From: Methanosarcinales archaeon
Lineage (GTDB): Archaea > Halobacteriota > Syntropharchaeia > Alkanophagales > Methanospirareceae
Direction: 5' to 3'
Assembly (NCBI GenBank): GCA_003661125.1
Contig: QMVO01000005.1
Span: 1 to 18,344, forward strand
DNA: 18,344 bases
In this document: piece by piece, positions 6,567 to 13,330 of the stretch
How the letters are laid out: each line of letters starts with the position of its first letter
Numbering within the stretch: the first letter of the stretch is position 1
Position numbers and translations under genes: made by a program
The notes under the pieces: generated by a model
What the model was told of the DNA's origin: nothing
Databases searched by the model: none
What the model saw: the letters and a program-made list of their open reading frames with translations, nothing else

Positions 6567-7376
6567 TCACTTATTATTTAATATAAACCTTACCACAACC
6601 TCGACCCAGCCTTCCGGTCCCACACCTTGCGCTTTAAAAAGGTTTGGCAATGAAAGACCAAGCCATGCACCCTTCTTGTTCTTTACCAGAGCTGGTTGAT
6701 CCACCGCCTTTAACATGGGTATATCATTCCTACTATCTCCAACACCTATGGTCTTCACTTCTCCATATTCACGTTTGAAGAGGTCTGTGAGAATTTTCAC
6801 CGCTTTTCCCTTGTCTGCGTTCTTACCGTGAATGTTGTAATATCTTCCCCCGTGAGTAACAGCAAACCCCTTCTCTTTGATTTTATCGAACAAAATTACT
6901 TCCTTCTCTTTTGGTTCATCAAAAATGAAACTCTCATTATATTTCTTCTCTTTTGCAAGTTTTGCCATCTCTACATTTAAATTCGCATCGGCAGCAATCT
7001 CCTCTGCGGTCATATCTCCAAAACCCGTGATTTTAAATCCCGTTTCCTCTTTGATTTCTTTTAAAGCTTTCCTTAACTCCTCATACGAAGCGCCAAGCTC
7101 AACAACGCAATAATTGCCCTTCTTTTTACATTCAAAACCAAATGAAAAGTAATTCTCAGGAACGAAAATCGCTCCACCATTATCTATAATAAACGGATCC
7201 TCTATTTCCAGCTCTTTTCGGTAGTATTCGTTCTCGGCTAATGTCTTCGCTGTGCAAAATACCACCGGGATATTTCTCCTCTTCAAAGTTGATAGAGTCG
7301 GAAGCGCAACATCGTAAGAATAGTTATCAAGGTCAAGCAGGGTTCCGTCAAGGTCTGTGAAAAGAACTTGTTTCAT
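6567..7376 (-). CDS. mpgP: Mannosyl-3-phosphoglycerate phosphatase
   Basis: HAD-superfamily (type IIB cap) phosphatase that removes phosphate from mannosyl-3-phosphoglycerate to give mannosylglycerate, a compatible solute. From the ATG at 7376 it is 269 aa. HAD motif I is FTDLDGTLLD with nucleophile Asp8 and Asp10, motif II is VVFCTAKT, and motif IV is GVGDSRNDIPML. The cap region contains GFGDMTAEEIA, common in MpgP proteins. The frame is open further upstream to 7523, but those residues lie inside the end of mpgS and precede the obligatory motif I, so they are not part of the protein. The ATG is 4 nt beyond the mpgS stop, so the two are an operon carrying the complete two-step pathway. Confidence 0.92.
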   Translation of the reverse strand: MKQVLFTDLDGTLLDLDNYSYDVALPTLSTLKRRNIPVVFCTAKTLAENEYYRKELEIEDPFIIDNGGAIFVPENYFSFGFECKKKGNYCVVELGASYEELRKALKEIKEETGFKITGFGDMTAEEIAADANLNVEMAKLAKEKKYNESFIFDEPKEKEVILFDKIKEKGFAVTHGGRYYNIHGKNADKGKAVKILTDLFKREYGEVKTIGVGDSRNDIPMLKAVDQPALVKNKKGAWLGLSLPNLFKAQGVGPEGWVEVVVRFILNNK

Positions 7377-7380
7377 TATC

Positions 7381-8619
7381 CTATACCGATTGAATACTCT
7401 CTCCTCTAATCCTTCCTTCCTCCTCTCGTTCTCCTTCGTTGGTTGTCCCTTGTTTAAGACACATATATGTTTCTGATTTACCTTCCAGCAATTTTCTAAA
7501 TTTACTTGCGTCAATCCCACCAATAGGTGGCATTAAGATATTCTTCTTCGGCTTCTCCCACAGATCCAGAATATTCCCTAACTCCTCAAGCACCTTTGAC
7601 CGCACATAATCATTGCAAAGCTTACTGTTGTAAACCGTGCAAAGTGAGCCAAGCAGCATGTTCTTAATATGCTCCTCCCCTTTTTCCTCGTGTAAGTGTG
7701 GGTTTAATGTCTCTATCTGAAAAATCTCAATTCCTGCACTGGTTGCATCAGGATACGCTATTTTTTCTGCCTTCAACCCAAATGCGTCAAACAAATAAAC
7801 GAAATGGTATGGTTCGATTGAGAAACCAGTCGAATAACTCATTATGTCCGCAAGCTTTGTGGTCATCGCATGTTCGCCAGCATTTCCCGTTACCACTACT
7901 CCTGTCTCAAATCCCGTGTTGGTCGAGAGCAGGAGATTGAGAAACTTGTTTGTAGTTTCACTTACCCTACCCCATTTTTTAAAATAAAGTCTATCCTCCA
8001 CCACTTTTGGCTTGTATCGCCAGTGAAGCCTCACCATACTGTAGGGCGATTCTGACATAAAGAATCCCGCGGCATAATCCATCACATATTCACGCACAGA
8101 ACCCGGGATGTAGTTGTCAGCATCAGCAAACCCGATAAAATCTTTTCCCAGCGATTTCGCAAGTAACATGCCTATTATCATACCCTCGGACTTACCATCT
8201 CTGACTAAATCATCCCTATCGAGAAGAAAATCGTATCCTACATCATAAAAAGCAACCCCCAATTCAGGATCTTTTTGATGTATGCTGAGAATCTCTTGCT
8301 GTGTCAGCTCGTGGAAGTTTGTTATCATATCCTGCTCCATTTTGTATATATCATGATTTTCCCTACGGCTATTTGACACCACAATTACAGAACAGTCAAA
8401 AGGGATTGCTCTTAAAACACCGTCGAGCAAATGTATTTTTTCATCTTTCACAGGTATGATGATTGCAAGACGCCTCAAAACATCTTTGATTGCATTAAAA
8501 GGGATGTCCTTTGCGCGTGGATTTTCGAAGCCACCGGAATCAAGTTTTAATATACGCTGCAGCTCGTGTATTTTCACCGAGCCGAATATTTCCGTACGCC
8601 TCGAGATATCAATAAGCAT
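7381..8619 (-). CDS. mpgS: Mannosyl-3-phosphoglycerate synthase (GT55)
   Basis: Transfers mannose from GDP-mannose to D-3-phosphoglycerate, the committed step to mannosylglycerate. At 412 aa it is slightly longer than usual because of a charged tail after about residue 395. The nucleotide-binding start RLAIIIPVKDEK (50-61), SEGMIIGMLLAKSLG (144-158) and metal-binding GFADADNYIPG (DAD at 166-168) identify the family. ATG 8619 is the natural start; no Shine-Dalgarno is visible, and the TATA-like TATATAAAATAAAT (minus strand, about 8656-8643) is 25-37 nt upstream, consistent with a leaderless mRNA. Mannosylglycerate accumulates under salt or heat stress in thermophilic and marine archaea, so the gene hints at such a habitat. 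Confidence 0.94.
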   Translation of the reverse strand: MLIDISRRTEIFGSVKIHELQRILKLDSGGFENPRAKDIPFNAIKDVLRRLAIIIPVKDEKIHLLDGVLRAIPFDCSVIVVSNSRRENHDIYKMEQDMITNFHELTQQEILSIHQKDPELGVAFYDVGYDFLLDRDDLVRDGKSEGMIIGMLLAKSLGKDFIGFADADNYIPGSVREYVMDYAAGFFMSESPYSMVRLHWRYKPKVVEDRLYFKKWGRVSETTNKFLNLLLSTNTGFETGVVVTGNAGEHAMTTKLADIMSYSTGFSIEPYHFVYLFDAFGLKAEKIAYPDATSAGIEIFQIETLNPHLHEEKGEEHIKNMLLGSLCTVYNSKLCNDYVRSKVLEELGNILDLWEKPKKNILMPPIGGIDASKFRKLLEGKSETYMCLKQGTTNEGEREEEGRIRGESIQSV

Positions 8620-8642
8620 TTTTTCAACGCCCCTATGTTAAA

Positions 8643-8674
8643 TATTTATTTTATATATTAATTTAATATATCTT
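8643..8674. promoter_or_regulatory. Divergent AT-rich promoter region between mpgS and rpl21e
   Basis: The 88-nt gap between the two start codons contains a run of almost pure A/T. On the minus strand TATATAAAATAAAT suits mpgS. On the plus strand TTTAATATATCTT (about 8662-8674), some 35-45 nt before the rpl21e ATG, suits rpl21e. The core ATATATTAATTTAATATAT is nearly symmetric. Confidence 0.45.
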
Positions 8675-8707
8675 ATTGCTCATTTGTTGACTTAAGCAGA
8701 GGAAAAA

Positions 8708-9025
8708 ATGCCACGTTCACATGGGGAGAGGAAAAGAACAAGGAAGAAGTTGAGGAAGAGAAAAAGGGATCGAGGGCTGTCTCCAATAAGCAGAACAATT
8801 CAAAGATTTGAACCCGGGGAAAGCGTGCATATCCGCATAGACCCGAGCATCCAGAAGGGTATGCCACATCAAAGATTTCATGGTATGACTGGCAAGATAA
8901 TAGGAGAGCAAGGAAGGGCATATATCGTGGAAGTATTAGATGGAAAAAGGGAAAGGAAAAGGGTGAAGGAGTTATTTATTCGCCCTGAGCATTTGAGCCC
9001 ACAAGAAATTGAGATTAACAGGTGA
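8708..9025 (+). CDS. rpl21e: 50S ribosomal protein L21e
   Basis: A 105-aa, very basic protein of the archaeal/eukaryotic large ribosomal subunit. The start MPRSHGERKRTRKKLRKRKR, the central GESVHIRIDPSIQKGMPHQR, FHGMTGKIIG and RAYIVEV, and the C-terminal KELFIRPEHL are characteristic of L21e. GTP-cyclohydrolase-like or RNA polymerase subunit F neighbours often seen with it in other archaea are absent here. It has its own upstream promoter, and ATG 8708 follows the short purine stretch GAGGAAAAA. A heat-shock gene follows after a 53-nt gap that contains a separate TATA box. Confidence 0.97.
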   Translation: MPRSHGERKRTRKKLRKRKRDRGLSPISRTIQRFEPGESVHIRIDPSIQKGMPHQRFHGMTGKIIGEQGRAYIVEVLDGKRERKRVKELFIRPEHLSPQEIEINR

Positions 9026-9049
9026 TGTGGTAATAATAAACTACAGCTT

Positions 9050-9057
9050 TTTATATA
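9050..9057 (+). promoter_or_regulatory. TATA box of hsp20
   Basis: TTTATATA is 22 nt ahead of the ATG at 9079, so transcription should begin at or next to that ATG. It excludes the in-frame GTG at 9064, which lies only 7 nt beyond the box. A GGTGA at 9063-9067 could act as a Shine-Dalgarno only if transcription started earlier. Confidence 0.55.
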
Positions 9058-9078
9058 CGGAAGGTGAAACCTAAAAGC

Positions 9079-9738
9079 ATGGTGGAAAGAAGAAGACCCT
9101 CAATATTTGATTTGATGGAAAAGTATGTGGAGCGGATGTTCGAGGAGGCGAGAAGGCTGCCTCTGGGACTGCCTTTTGAGGAAGAGTTCGCGCGAAGGCG
9201 AAGAAGAGAGCGAGAGCCGGAAGACATAGAAGAGTGGTTAAGAGATCCCTTTGAAGAGATGATGAAGCGGTTAGAAGAGGAATTGCCAGAGGAGTTCAAG
9301 GATTTTGTAACGGAGGAAGAGACGCCGGAGGGAAAGGTAAGAAGATACGGTCCTTTTATCTATGGGTTCTCCTATACAAAGGAGCCGGGAAAGGAGCCGG
9401 AGATAAAAGAGTTTGGGAATATTAGACCCTCGTATCGAAGAATCGAGCCCATTCCAAGGGGTGAACGCGAGCCGTTGATCGATACAATCGAGCAGAAGGA
9501 TTATTATGAAGTCGTAGCAGAATTGCCGGGTGTTGAGAAGCGCGATATAAAATTGCATGCAACTGAAGATTCGCTGGAAATAAGAACGGAAAATGAAAAA
9601 AGGTACTATAAGGAAGTGCACTTCGATATGCCTGTAAAACCTGAAACGGCAAAGGCAACTTATAAGAACGGCGTGCTCAGCGTGCGGATAGCGAAGAAAG
9701 AAGGAGAAAAGAAGAAGACTACTATTCCGCTGAAGTGA
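9079..9738 (+). CDS. Small heat-shock protein, Hsp20/alpha-crystallin family
   Basis: ATP-independent holdase chaperone that binds unfolding proteins in the cytoplasm. From ATG 9079 it is 219 aa. The first 85 or so residues are highly charged and helical (FDLMEKYVERMFEEARRLP and several RRR/EEE runs). Then comes GPFIYGFSYTKEPGKEPEIKEFGN, typical of a long archaeal Hsp20 subgroup, and then the alpha-crystallin domain (about 135-210), which includes YYEVVAELPGVEKRDIKL and the conserved YKNGVLSVRI. A short IPL in the tail may serve as the I-x-I oligomerisation motif. The TATA box position sets the start. It ends 3 nt before the stop of the TPR gene on the opposite strand. Confidence 0.92.
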   Translation: MVERRRPSIFDLMEKYVERMFEEARRLPLGLPFEEEFARRRRREREPEDIEEWLRDPFEEMMKRLEEELPEEFKDFVTEEETPEGKVRRYGPFIYGFSYTKEPGKEPEIKEFGNIRPSYRRIEPIPRGEREPLIDTIEQKDYYEVVAELPGVEKRDIKLHATEDSLEIRTENEKRYYKEVHFDMPVKPETAKATYKNGVLSVRIAKKEGEKKKTTIPLK

Positions 9739-9741
9739 AGT

Positions 9742-10149
9742 CTATTCTAATTGGTCACTCATCGTCACCCAATAGTGGTAGAGGTCCAATTCTATCTCTT
9801 TCTCCTTATCATAATTCTCCTTCGCTTTTTCCTTATCCCCCATAAGTTCATAGACATGTCCAAGATTATGGTAAGTCCTCGCACCGAAATCTATTAAATA
9901 TCTACGGAGATTTATCGCCTCTTCGAAGTTCTCTATCGCTTTCTCGAATTTGCCCTGCATGGCGTATGCAATTCCACACCCGTTGTAAGCCTTAGCCCGA
10001 TGAGTAAGTCCCTTCTCTTCCTTTATTACTTTCTCAAAAATTTCTACCGCTCTCCGATATTTCTTCATATTCATATACTCGTTTCCCACATCAATCATCA
10101 TTTCAGGGTCTTCAAAAGTTTTTTTCGATCCCCTTTTTTCGACTGGCAT
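9742..10149 (-). CDS. Small TPR-repeat protein
   Basis: A 135-aa soluble protein made of about three tetratricopeptide repeats. They begin near residues 18 (DVGNEYMNMKKYRRAVEIFE), 52 (AYNGCGIAYAMQGKFEKAIE) and 89 (TYHNLGHVYELMGDKEKAKE), each with the usual small/aromatic pattern. Such proteins act as adaptors, and a partner cannot be named from sequence. It converges on hsp20 with only 3 nt between stops, so the two mRNAs probably overlap at their 3' ends. The TATA-like ATTATTTAAGTT about 30 nt upstream suggests its own promoter. Confidence 0.85.
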   Translation of the reverse strand: MPVEKRGSKKTFEDPEMMIDVGNEYMNMKKYRRAVEIFEKVIKEEKGLTHRAKAYNGCGIAYAMQGKFEKAIENFEEAINLRRYLIDFGARTYHNLGHVYELMGDKEKAKENYDKEKEIELDLYHYWVTMSDQLE

Positions 10150-10328
10150 AAGGGATATTTTGGTATTTGGAACTTAAATAATTTTCCATTCGTTTTTAGA
10201 TGCTTCTTTTTGTCTTATTTTTCAAGCACAATTCTCAATAACTTGTTATCTATTATAATCAATTGAAATTATTATCACAAATCCCTCCCGCTTTCCCTTC
10301 TCCCCCCGCCTTACCCTACTTGCTTAAT
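10150..10328. other. Intergenic region, no gene seen
   Basis: These 179 bases separate two minus-strand genes. The part next to 10150 holds the probable TPR-gene promoter. The rest is AT-rich, then C-rich near 10280-10315. I see no stem-loop, tRNA or credible small ORF. Confidence 0.5.
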
Positions 10329-11603
10329 TTAATTTGAAAGGGCTTTTATATCCTTCAACCTCCTGGAATCATACACCAATCTCGAATGAGCATCGGAGGC
10401 TAAAAGGCGGTATCTATGAATGAATCTCTCTATATCCGAGGCAGACGTTGACCTTAGTTCCTCAATCTCGTCCTTCTTATCTTCTGCCCAAAATTCCACT
10501 GGATAGACTTCTGGTGGTGGACTTTCCTTCAGAATTTCACTCTCAATCTCAAATATCTCGTTATAAATCGCCTCCAGAGTGGATTTGGATTTTTTTATAA
10601 GCACATCACCAAACTCACGCAGCTTTTGCATCTGTAAAGGCGACATACACGTTTCGATATTTTTTCTTATCTCTTCCACCTCCTTTTTATCCTCTTCCTT
10701 TCCCGATATTTCCAATAATACCTCGATCAGCTCGAGTGCGTGGGCTTTATAACCATCAAACGCATCTTTCAGCAACCCTGCCAATCTTTCAATCACGCTT
10801 TTTAATACTTTTGTTGCATTTTCATAGTTCCCATGCTCTAAACTGTGCTCGACAATTTTTATATCGGTTCTGATTCTGGCTGTATCTGCTTTTGCGCTCT
10901 CTCTCCCCACCACTTCTAAATCTTGTACATCCCGCAAACAGATTCTCAGCGCTTCTTCCATGATTGAAGCCACTCCATTCATAAACATGGATAACTCAAG
11001 CGAATTCACTTTAATTCCTTCGCTTTCTCTTATCCTGTTTTCTATCTGCTTTATCTGACCTCTTATATCGTCATACCCTGCGTTTTTAAGCTCTTTTAAG
11101 CTCCTCAAATAATCTCTGCATTTGTCTAACACTCGTGAATAAAGGACGACCTCATGCCTGTCTTTTATGACCTCGAACATCTTAATCACCCATTCAACAT
11201 CTGCAAAAACTACCTTTCTGACTTTCGCTCTGTCTATTCTTATCTTTCCATTTACCGCGCATCCCAGCTCAAATAGACCCTCTTTTACCTTCGCCAGGGC
11301 ATCTCTGAATTCTTTCGTGCTTATCGCGTATTTATCCTCGAAATCGTATAAAATTCGCATTTGTTCCGCATACCGATTTGCAATCCCCTTGATGTCCCGC
11401 TCCATCACCTTCTCTCTTACGCTTCTCTTCCTTACAGTAACGAGGTATCGAACTAAGAACGACACACCGATCATTGCAGGAATGAAGATGAGTATAATGG
11501 TTATTGCAAGATCAGAATAAGGAACCAGTGCGAAAAGTAAGATCACACCAATGACAATTAATGCGAAAAGAGCAAGTGGAACAAATATGCTATACCCTTT
11601 CAT
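10329..11603 (-). CDS. Two-TM membrane protein with long cytoplasmic helical domain, partner of FtsZ-like protein
   Basis: A 424-aa protein of unrecognised family. Two hydrophobic segments (about residues 5-28 and 32-54) form an N-terminal hairpin, followed by basic TVRKRSVREK. By the positive-inside rule the remaining 365 or so residues should be cytoplasmic. They are almost wholly helical and charged, with coiled-coil potential (for example EIRKNIETC, IEELRSTSASDIERFIHR), and show no catalytic motif. Its ATG lies inside the end of the FtsZ-like gene (14-bp overlap), so the two are translationally coupled and probably act together. Makarova and Koonin described FtsZ-superfamily proteins paired with membrane proteins and proposed membrane remodelling; by analogy this could be a membrane anchor or effector, which is inference. 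Confidence 0.75.
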   Translation of the reverse strand: MKGYSIFVPLALFALIVIGVILLFALVPYSDLAITIILIFIPAMIGVSFLVRYLVTVRKRSVREKVMERDIKGIANRYAEQMRILYDFEDKYAISTKEFRDALAKVKEGLFELGCAVNGKIRIDRAKVRKVVFADVEWVIKMFEVIKDRHEVVLYSRVLDKCRDYLRSLKELKNAGYDDIRGQIKQIENRIRESEGIKVNSLELSMFMNGVASIMEEALRICLRDVQDLEVVGRESAKADTARIRTDIKIVEHSLEHGNYENATKVLKSVIERLAGLLKDAFDGYKAHALELIEVLLEISGKEEDKKEVEEIRKNIETCMSPLQMQKLREFGDVLIKKSKSTLEAIYNEIFEIESEILKESPPPEVYPVEFWAEDKKDEIEELRSTSASDIERFIHRYRLLASDAHSRLVYDSRRLKDIKALSN

Positions 11604-12519
11604 ACGCGAGCCCCCTTATCTCCCGCAGTCTTTCCAATTGGTCAAACTTATAGGTGAGCAAATTGGTTATCGCTGCTATATTCCGCCTCGTAGTGAAGAC
11701 AGCCAGATGGCACTCTTTTGAATACGAGAGCATGAATTCCTCTATTAGCTCCCTATTCACACTTTTACTCCTGATATAATATTCCGGTACTCGAAGAAAT
11801 GAGATGCTCTTTTCACTGCCTATCGGTGCATCAGAAACGCTGAGCTTATCCAATGAAACACGAAGAAGTGTTCCGAGGTCTAGGGGTTTGTGCTTCAGAA
11901 AAGGAAAGATATACCCCCATAATCCCTTTGTAAGCTCTGAAGCCCTTGATAATGCCACATATCCGGGTTCATCCTCGAAAGACAAAGCCGCTATGACCTC
12001 ATCGATAGGCTGAGACAATTGCATCTCCTCCACTAACGAACCAGGTCGTGATGTCCCAACGAGAATATCTGCGATGCAAGATGCGATATACCTGTTATAC
12101 TGGGGATAATAATCCTCGAAATTGGGAAGGTGCGCAATCCTCTGATTATCAACGATTATAAAGGAGTTAACATGCTCCTTTAGCTTTTCCAGCGAATAAT
12201 ATGCATTTATCAGCTCTTCTCTTTTTTCTCGCCTTTTCGCAGGCAAAACGCCAACAAGAAATATTTTTATGGTTAGATCTGCCAGCATTTCTGCTATATG
12301 GATTGTGGCATCGCAATCACCAAGTACGGAGAATAAAAAAGCAAATTCGATGCCCTTTTCTCTCTTTATCTCTATTTTATCCTCCTTATTGCTCTCTTTT
12401 CCCGGCTTGGACTTTGACTTGATAACGATTGGCTTGGCTCTTTTTACCTCTTTATATTCCAGTAAAGCATTGAGAATTGCTCCACCTGCGTTTCCTATTC
12501 CGATGAATAGGTGTGTCAT
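11590..12519 (-). CDS. Divergent FtsZ/tubulin-superfamily protein with degenerate G-box
   Basis: A 309-aa protein. MTHLFIGIGNAGGAILNALL (1-20) matches the FtsZ T1 loop and helix H1 (GxGxAGxNxVN). Further along, residues 58-67 and then HIAEMLADLTIKIFLVGVLP, followed by a KR-rich stretch, EKLKEHVNSFIIVDNQRIA and YIASCIADILVG, follow the FtsZ order: strand, T4 loop, helix, VGVVTxPF, KR..., LxxxVDTLIVIPNDRL. The GTP-binding T4 signature GGGTGTG is replaced by GDCDATI (67-73), and no clear NxDxxD T7 loop is seen. It may therefore bind nucleotide differently or not at all, and may not hydrolyse it. It is first in an operon with the two-TM helical protein. TATA ATTTATAAAT (12579-12570) lies upstream, and AGGA is 5-8 nt ahead of the ATG. 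Family placement is by eye. Confidence 0.72.
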   Translation of the reverse strand: MTHLFIGIGNAGGAILNALLEYKEVKRAKPIVIKSKSKPGKESNKEDKIEIKREKGIEFAFLFSVLGDCDATIHIAEMLADLTIKIFLVGVLPAKRREKREELINAYYSLEKLKEHVNSFIIVDNQRIAHLPNFEDYYPQYNRYIASCIADILVGTSRPGSLVEEMQLSQPIDEVIAALSFEDEPGYVALSRASELTKGLWGYIFPFLKHKPLDLGTLLRVSLDKLSVSDAPIGSEKSISFLRVPEYYIRSKSVNRELIEEFMLSYSKECHLAVFTTRRNIAAITNLLTYKFDQLERLREIRGLAYERV

Positions 12520-12569
12520 ATCATTCCTGTTAAAAAATTTTATAGGTTATTTCTATCAAGATAGGAAAC

Positions 12570-12579
12570 ATTTATAAAT
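12570..12579 (-). promoter_or_regulatory. TATA box of the FtsZ-like operon
   Basis: ATTTATAAAT, itself palindromic, is about 51-60 nt upstream of the FtsZ-like start. It predicts a transcript beginning near 12545 with a short leader carrying the weak Shine-Dalgarno AGGA. Confidence 0.4.
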
Positions 12580-12608
12580 ATTTCTGAAGCTTATAGACGG
12601 ACAAAGGT

Positions 12609-12956
12609 CTAATCGTCTTCTTTTTCTACTTTCGTTTTCTCTTCTTTTGCTATTATTTCGGAGATCATATCAGCTAAAGCTAACTCTAATTCTATTAACC
12701 TCTTGACAACCTCATTTTCCTCATTTAACTTGTATAACTTCGTCTTCCCAAATTTCCTTGACACTTTTACGATTTCAATCTCTTCCAATCTTTCCCAGTA
12801 TTTGAATAACGTGACTTTACTAATTCCTGCATTCTCCGCTATCTGTTTCTTTGAGTAATCAAACAGTCTGTTCTCTATCAGGAAGTCTATTATCCTTATA
12901 ATGGGATGGTTACCAAGATATTCGATTAACACTGAAGTTTCCGTTTCTTTGTTCAT
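12609..12956 (-). CDS. Winged-helix transcriptional regulator
   Basis: A 115-aa DNA-binding protein. Residues 16-75 form a winged helix: HPIIRIIDFLIENRLFDYSK, QIAENAGISKVTLFKYWERL (helix-turn-helix with recognition helix SKVTLFKYWERL), EIVKVSRKFGKTKLYKL (wing). The C-terminal helix (ELALADMISEIIAKEEKTK) probably dimerises. No metal- or ligand-binding motif is visible. The TATA element ATATTTATATATA (minus strand, about 12990-12978) is 22-34 nt ahead of the ATG, so the mRNA is probably leaderless. A perfect 20-bp palindrome lies directly upstream of that box, a good candidate for its own operator. It may also control the small divergent gene and perhaps the FtsZ-like operon 89 nt downstream on the same strand. 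Confidence 0.88.
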   Translation of the reverse strand: MNKETETSVLIEYLGNHPIIRIIDFLIENRLFDYSKKQIAENAGISKVTLFKYWERLEEIEIVKVSRKFGKTKLYKLNEENEVVKRLIELELALADMISEIIAKEEKTKVEKEDD

Positions 12957-12998
12957 CGCAGTTTCTATATTATATAGGTATATATAAATATATGTTAG

Positions 12999-13018
12999 AA
13001 GTTCATTTAAATGAACTT
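12999..13018. promoter_or_regulatory. Perfect 20-bp palindromic operator candidate
   Basis: AAGTTCATTTAAATGAACTT equals its own reverse complement. After one mismatched pair the symmetry continues for three more pairs (TTA at 12995-12997 with TAA at 13020-13022). It lies 43 bp upstream of the winged-helix gene start and 18 bp upstream of the ATG of the divergent small gene, and its centre CATTTAAATG is a plausible TATA for the latter. A homodimeric winged-helix protein is the natural ligand. Confidence 0.65.
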
Positions 13019-13035
13019 ATAAAGTAAAGGATATT

Positions 13036-13304
13036 ATGCCAATAACAGTAACAGATGAGCTAAGATAAGAGCGGATATACTCCACAGATTGCACAGAAAG
13101 AAGAAATGGAGTAAATCTCATACTTCTTTTGACAACTTACAGAAAGGCGTACCCTCTCATTTAAAAGGCAAATATCTTGGAATTGGTAAAGAACTGGTTA
13201 AAAACGGATATTTGATTGCAAAACCAACTCATTATGGCACTGAAGTCTCTTTAAATCCAGAAAAGAGAAAAGAAATAATTGAGGCGATTAGAAATTATTT
13301 TTAA
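13036..13304 (+). pseudogene. Small archaeal DNA-binding-like gene interrupted by a one-base frameshift
   Basis: From ATG 13036 the frame reads MPITVTDELR and stops at 13066-13068. The frame one base back is open from 13059 and gives AKIRADILHRLHRKKKW, then SKSHTSFDNLQKG, and continues to the stop at 13304. Restoring one base between 13057 and 13067 (for example GAG to GAGG) yields an uninterrupted protein of 89 aa. The downstream part alone could start only at a TTG (13089), leaving 71 aa. The C-terminal half (IGKELVKNGYLIAKPTHYGTEVSLNPEKRKEI) recalls short archaeal proteins with a helix-turn-helix-like fold; I cannot name the family. It is divergent from the winged-helix regulator across the 20-bp palindrome. 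A sequencing or assembly error is a real alternative to a true mutation. Confidence 0.6.
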
Positions 13305-13330
13305 TTCCTGTATGCCATATATTTATTTTG

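Noticed and set aside
7377..7523. N-terminal extension of the MpgP phosphatase to 7523
   Set aside because: It lies within the mpgS coding end in another frame, and HAD motif I must be near the N-terminus, as it is from the ATG at 7376.
9064..9078. GTG 9064 as the start of hsp20
   Set aside because: It is 7 nt from the TATA box, too close for a transcript to include it, and the ATG at 9079 is correctly placed.
9271..9658. Minus-strand frames opposite hsp20
   Set aside because: Antisense shadows of a charged coding sequence rich in GAA/GAG/AAG codons; no motif, ribosome site or promoter.
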